DNA of 34,937 nt from Lachnospiraceae bacterium (GTDB taxonomy: Bacteria > Bacillota > Clostridia > Lachnospirales > Lachnospiraceae). The position numbers and the translations under genes are program-made. The stretch is from NCBI GenBank assembly GCA_014804445.1, contig JAAUZU010000012.1, positions 1-34,937 of the forward strand, read 5' to 3'. The notes beneath the pieces were generated by a model. That model had not been told where the DNA came from. It saw nothing but the letters and a program-made list of their open reading frames with translations, and made no database searches. Positions 31,138 through 34,937 of the stretch are shown one piece after another (the stretch's first letter is position 1; each line of letters opens with the position of its first letter).

Positions 31138-33402
31138 ATGAGCAATGAGCCGTTCTTTTTCGGAATCAGGCATCTGTCTCCGGCAGGGGCATTTTATCTG
31201 CGGCAGTTTTTGGAGGAAAAGCGTCCGACAATGGTGCTGGTAGAGGGTCCCTGTGATTTGGAGGATACGCTTGTACATATACAAAATCCTGTCACAAAAC
31301 CGCCGATTGCGGTACTGGCATATACAAAAGAGGCTCCGGTGCGGACCATTCTCTATCCCTTTGCGGAATATTCGCCGGAATACCAGGCTGTGCTCTGGTG
31401 TGGGGAGAATGGGGCTGTGTGCCGTTTTATGGATTTACCCACAGATGTATTTCTGGCGCTTCCGTCGGTAGACGAAGCCGCCCAGGGCGAGGAGGACAGG
31501 TTTCATGTCTACCGCGCACTGGACAAACAGACCGGAGAGGACGGGCATGAGACCTTCTGGGAGCGCACGCTGGAACAGGCGGGAAGTGCAGAAGGGTATC
31601 ATCAGGGTTCTAATCTGTTTGGAAAAAGCCTGCGGGAGCTGACGCAGGAAAAAGACAGCGACTGGGCGGAAATTACGCTTCGTGAAGCGTGGATGCGGGA
31701 AAAAATCAGAGAGGCAGTGAGCGCAGGCACGAAGCCGGAGGAAATTGTCGTAGTGACTGGCTCCTACCATGTGGAAGGGCTGAAGAGCTGGAATCAGGCG
31801 CCTTCACCGGAAGAAAAAAAGAGGCTGGATAACATGCCCCGGGTGGAAGCAAGCCACACGCTGATGCCTTATTCCGATTACCGGCTTTCCTCGCGCTCCG
31901 GTTATGGCGCGGGAAACAAAGCGCCCGCTTATTATGCACTTTTATGGGAATCGCTGCAGGCAGAAAGCCCCATGCGGACGGCTTACGGCTATCTGTCCAA
32001 AATTGCAGGCTATCAGAGAAACAGCGGCACGCCGGTTTCCTCCGCGGAGGTAATTGAGGCAGTGCGCCTTTCCCATGAACTGGCGCGGCTGCGGGGCGGG
32101 CAGATTCCTGCGCTCAGGGATTTGCGGGATGCCGCGGTAACCTGTCTGGGCAGCGGCAATATGGCTTCCATCAGTCTGGCGGTGGCAGACACGGAGATTG
32201 GTACCGGAATCGGCAGCCTGCCGGATGGCGTGAGCCGTACCAGCATACAGGAGGATTTTTACCGACAGCTAAAGGAACTGAGACTGGAAAAATACCGCGA
32301 TATCACGGCACAGGACTTGGCACTGGATTTGCGGGAAAAACGAAATGTGACTTCTGAAAAATCAGCGTTTCTGGATTTGCACCGTTCCTTTTTCCTGCAC
32401 CGGCTCCGCGTGCTGGGCGTGAGCTTTGCAGCAGAAAAGAAAAAACAGCAGGATAATGCCACATGGGGCGAGCAGTGGGTTCTGCGCTGGACACCGGAGG
32501 CGGAGATAGAGCTGGTGGAAGCCGCGTTAAAAGGGGATACCGTTGTGCAGGCGGCCGCCTTTCAGATGAAGGAGCAGGCGGACAGTACAGGCGGCATCGG
32601 CGCCATGGCGCAGATGATAGAGGACTCTTTTTTGTGTGGTATGCCAGCTGCGGCTGCGTATGCCACGGATATGCTGGCGCGCAGGGCAGTGGATGCGGTT
32701 TCGCTGGAGGAGCTTGCAAAAACGGCGGAGCGGCTGTCTGCGGTAATCCGTTTCGGCGGTATCAGACAGATAGATGATGCGCCTCTGCTTCCCATTCTGG
32801 AAAAGATTTTTTACCGCGCCTGTCTTTTGCTTCCCAATGCCTGTGTCTGCGACGACAGCGCGGCAAATATCGTGATAACCGCCATGCAGCAGCTCAATAT
32901 GGCGGCGCTTTCCCATGAATTCTTAAAGCAGGATGCGTGGCTGGATACCTTGTGGAAGGTGGCGGACAGGGACGATTTGAATACCAGACTGTCCGGCTTT
33001 GCGGCGGCAATTCTGCTGGAGCGGGGGCAGATGGATACAGAAAGGCTTAAGCTTGAGGTTATGCGCCGTCTGTCCTTTGGCACGCCTGCCGATTTGGGTG
33101 CGGGCTGGTTTGAGGGACTTGCCATGAAAAACCGGTACGCCCTGATTGCAAGGCTGTCTTTGTGGGAGAGTCTGGATGCCTATCTGGAAAGTCTTGACGA
33201 TGAGGAATTTAAACGTGCACTGGTATTTTTACGGCGTGCATTTGCAGATTTCGGCGCAAGAGAAAAGGATGAGATTGCGGAAAATCTCGGTGAAATCTGG
33301 AATCTGAACGGCAGTCAGGTCAGCGAAGCAGTCAATGCGGCGCTGGGACAGGAAGAGATGAAGATAGTGGAAAGTCTGGATGACTTTGATTTTGATTTAT
33401 AG
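31138..33402 (+). CDS. DUF5682-like protein with EreA/Tiki-type N-terminal motifs
   Basis: A 754-residue protein. The N-terminal part (about 1-250) starts FFFGIRHLSPAGAFYL with H12, then VLVEGPCDLEDT with E36, and later VVTGSYHVEGL with H211. A His after G-x-x, a Glu at the end of the next strand and a late G-x-x-H are the pattern of the Tiki/TraB/EreA/ChaN hydrolase-like superfamily, so a metal-dependent or erythromycin-esterase-like enzyme is possible. The remaining 500 residues are mostly helical with Ala/Leu-rich repeats. The family name DUF5682 is recalled from similar operons and not checked. AAGGAG eight bases before the ATG at 31138 decides over the GTG at 31135. It lies 12 bases after the MoxR gene. 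Confidence 0.72.
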   Translation: MSNEPFFFGIRHLSPAGAFYLRQFLEEKRPTMVLVEGPCDLEDTLVHIQNPVTKPPIAVLAYTKEAPVRTILYPFAEYSPEYQAVLWCGENGAVCRFMDLPTDVFLALPSVDEAAQGEEDRFHVYRALDKQTGEDGHETFWERTLEQAGSAEGYHQGSNLFGKSLRELTQEKDSDWAEITLREAWMREKIREAVSAGTKPEEIVVVTGSYHVEGLKSWNQAPSPEEKKRLDNMPRVEASHTLMPYSDYRLSSRSGYGAGNKAPAYYALLWESLQAESPMRTAYGYLSKIAGYQRNSGTPVSSAEVIEAVRLSHELARLRGGQIPALRDLRDAAVTCLGSGNMASISLAVADTEIGTGIGSLPDGVSRTSIQEDFYRQLKELRLEKYRDITAQDLALDLREKRNVTSEKSAFLDLHRSFFLHRLRVLGVSFAAEKKKQQDNATWGEQWVLRWTPEAEIELVEAALKGDTVVQAAAFQMKEQADSTGGIGAMAQMIEDSFLCGMPAAAAYATDMLARRAVDAVSLEELAKTAERLSAVIRFGGIRQIDDAPLLPILEKIFYRACLLLPNACVCDDSAANIVITAMQQLNMAALSHEFLKQDAWLDTLWKVADRDDLNTRLSGFAAAILLERGQMDTERLKLEVMRRLSFGTPADLGAGWFEGLAMKNRYALIARLSLWESLDAYLESLDDEEFKRALVFLRRAFADFGAREKDEIAENLGEIWNLNGSQVSEAVNAALGQEEMKIVESLDDFDFDL

Positions 33403-33422
33403 GCGCCAGGAAGGGAGCAGAA

Positions 33423-34607
33423 ATGGAAGCAGAAGGAAAAATCCGCCGTTGGCGGCTGATTTTGGGGCAGGACAGCCAGAACCGTTTTAATCAGATGGGT
33501 AATGCGCCCCTGACAAAAGAGCAGGATTTGATGGACCAGGCGCTCGCTGCCATCTATAACCGCACGGAAAGCGGCGGTTTCGGCATGCAGGGCGGCGGTG
33601 CCGGGCGCGGCGCTTCCAGCCCGCAGATTACCCGGTGGCTCGGCGATGTACGCCGGCTGTTCGACAAGGAGCTTGTGACGGTAATTCAGTCGGATGCCGT
33701 GAACCGCTGTGGTTTAAAACAGCTTCTCTTTGAGCCGGAGCTTTTGGAGAGTCTGGAACCGGATGTAGGGCTTGCCGCCACCATCATGCTTTTAAAGGAG
33801 CAGATACCAAAGCGCTCAAAGGACAGCGTCCGCAGCTATATCAAGAAGATTGTAGAAGAAATCAACCGGCTGTTGGAGCAGGATATCCGAAGGGCGGTTA
33901 CCGCTTCCGTCAACCGGAAAAAGCATTCCCCCATCCCGTCGGCAGCGGCGCTTGATTACAAGACCACCATAGCCAGAAATCTGAAAAATTATAATAGAGA
34001 ACTTAAGACCATCGTGCCGGAGCATTACTATTTTTTTGACAGAACCAGCACGACTGCGGCAAACAAGTGGACGGTTATTCTGGACATTGACCAGAGCGGT
34101 TCCATGGGGGAATCCGTCATTTATTCCTCTGTGATGAGCTGTATTCTGGCGAGTATGGCGAGTCTGCGCACCCGCGTTGTGGCGTTTGACACCAATATTA
34201 TAGATTTGACGGAAAAATGTGAAGACCCCGTGGATTTGCTGTTTGGTTTTCAACTGGGCGGAGGAACCAATATTGAACAGTCGGTGGCTTACTGTGAAGA
34301 ATATATAGAAAATCCGTCGAAAACCTTGTTTTTCCTGATTTCAGATTTGGAGGAGGGCGGAAACCGTGCGGGACTGCTCCGCCGTCTGGAGGAAATGAAA
34401 GTATCCGGTGTTACGGCAGTCTGCCTGCTTGCACTGGCTGACGGGGGAAAACCTTACTACGATGCGCAGATGGCGAACCGGATTGCCGGTCTGGGAATCC
34501 CCTGTTTTGCCTGCAATCCGGAAATGCTGCCACAGCTTTTGGAGAGGGCTCTTTCCGGACAGGATTTGCTGGCGTTTGAGAAAGAATTTGAAAAGAGAAA
34601 GCGTTGA
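33423..34607 (+). CDS. vWA-domain protein of the MoxR operon
   Basis: A 394-residue protein. The N-terminal half (about 1-200) is helical, with a Gly-rich stretch near residue 55 (GGFGMQGGGAGRGASS). The C-terminal half is a von Willebrand A domain: TVILDIDQSGSMGES holds the MIDAS metal motif D223-x-S225-x-S227, GGGTNIEQSV supplies the MIDAS Thr and FLISDLEEGG the third Asp. All metal ligands are intact. It should bind a client and the MoxR ATPase through a metal-dependent contact. An AAGGGAG site precedes the ATG, 20 bases after the previous gene. It is the last gene of the operon. The unrelated MATE gene follows after a promoter-like gap. Confidence 0.88.
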   Translation: MEAEGKIRRWRLILGQDSQNRFNQMGNAPLTKEQDLMDQALAAIYNRTESGGFGMQGGGAGRGASSPQITRWLGDVRRLFDKELVTVIQSDAVNRCGLKQLLFEPELLESLEPDVGLAATIMLLKEQIPKRSKDSVRSYIKKIVEEINRLLEQDIRRAVTASVNRKKHSPIPSAAALDYKTTIARNLKNYNRELKTIVPEHYYFFDRTSTTAANKWTVILDIDQSGSMGESVIYSSVMSCILASMASLRTRVVAFDTNIIDLTEKCEDPVDLLFGFQLGGGTNIEQSVAYCEEYIENPSKTLFFLISDLEEGGNRAGLLRRLEEMKVSGVTAVCLLALADGGKPYYDAQMANRIAGLGIPCFACNPEMLPQLLERALSGQDLLAFEKEFEKRKR

Positions 34608-34613
34608 CACACC

Positions 34614-34642
34614 TTTTCAATCTGCTTTTTAGGGTGTATAAT
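34614..34642 (+). promoter_or_regulatory. Possible promoter for the MATE gene
   Basis: A perfect TATAAT at 34637-34642 is 17 bases after TTTTCA (34614-34619). A TTGACA overlapping the vWA stop codon is 27 bases from it and too far to be the -35. An ACACC/GGTGT pair brackets the region. Confidence 0.4.
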
Positions 34643-34698
34643 GGTCAAAGTATGTTGAAAAAGCCCGAAAGAAATGGCAGAGAAAGGAAGCGTACTTC

Positions 34699-34937
34699 AT
34701 GGAGGGTAACATAAAACAGAAGCGGTATGAAATTGACATGTGCAACGGGCCGCTGTTTGGCAAAATCTTGTTGTTTTCACTGCCGCTTATGTTGTCCGGC
34801 ATTTTACAGCTTTTATTTAATGCGGCGGACATGATTGTAGTGGGGAGATGGGTTGGCAGCGATGCGCTTGCCGCGGTCGGTTCAACCGGTTCCCTGATTA
34901 ACCTTTTAGTCAATGTGTTTATCGGTTTATCCGTGGG
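34699..34937 (+). CDS. MATE family efflux transporter, partial
   Basis: The first 79 codons of a gene that continues past the window. After a short charged start, the sequence GPLFGKILLFSLPLMLSGILQ followed by LFNAADMIVVGRWVGSDALAAVG is the classic MATE N-terminus (the conserved P in helix 1 and the D-x-x-x-x-G-R motif in helix 2). Such proteins export cationic drugs or metabolites with Na or H exchange. AAAGGA about nine bases before the ATG at 34699 supports the start. Substrate is unknown. Confidence 0.9.
   Translation, partial: MEGNIKQKRYEIDMCNGPLFGKILLFSLPLMLSGILQLLFNAADMIVVGRWVGSDALAAVGSTGSLINLLVNVFIGLSV

Noticed and set aside
34604..34642. TTGACA near 34604 as -35 for the MATE gene
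   Set aside because: It is 27 bases from the TATAAT, too far for a sigma-A promoter. A weaker TTTTCA at 17 bases is used.

Overview
The window looks like a chromosomal segment of a spore-forming, low-to-mid-GC Firmicute of the Clostridia, most likely a member of the Lachnospiraceae. The reasons are strong AGGAGG ribosome binding sites throughout, sigma-A type promoters, a PdaA-type spore cortex deacetylase, a short MetH without an activation domain, zinc-ribbon and DUF4190-like membrane proteins, and an IS-type transposase start at the left edge. The assignment is from general features, not a database match.

Layout. 1-72: start of a transposase gene (minus). 328-2616: a lipoprotein, then an ECF-like sigma factor translationally coupled to a membrane-anchored partner. 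2687-5425: glycerate kinase, divergent from a GH4 glycosidase whose CHEV motif points to alpha-galacturonidase. 5431-6122: a large palindrome (element A) next to a GNAT acetyltransferase. 6322-9776: a zinc-ribbon membrane protein, an Lgt-like diacylglyceryl transferase, a QGY-repeat membrane protein, a PdaA-like deacetylase and a lipoprotein. 9948-12449: MetH. 12526-16319: ilvB, two consecutive ilvN-type ACT subunits and ilvC, with a strong promoter between the two small subunits. 16408-18213: an ABC exporter half-transporter. 18352-21343: a two-component system. 21323-22216: a LysR regulator. 22372-24595: a block with a methyltransferase, a GNAT acetyltransferase and four large hairpin elements. 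24643-26406: leuCD. 26537-34607: a five-gene operon of SWIM zinc finger, helical-repeat protein, MoxR ATPase, DUF5682-like protein and vWA protein. 34699-34937: start of a MATE transporter.

How the genes work together. ilvB/ilvN/ilvN/ilvC and leuCD supply steps of valine, isoleucine and leucine synthesis. The LysR gene is divergent from leuC, but about 2.4 kb of apparently inserted DNA lies between them. The SWIM-MoxR-vWA operon has its own promoter and looks like a MoxR/vWA chaperone-type or conflict-type module with a possible Tiki/EreA-like enzyme.

The most unusual feature is a set of five long hairpin elements (A-E) in two structural families. In each family the internal loop or apex sequence and the GCAAGTGAC end motif are conserved, while the long stems differ in sequence yet stay complementary, including paired compensatory changes. 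Every copy sits next to a single-gene acetyltransferase or methyltransferase unit. This resembles a gene-cassette or non-autonomous mobile system that folds as single-stranded DNA or RNA. I do not recognise it as a named family.
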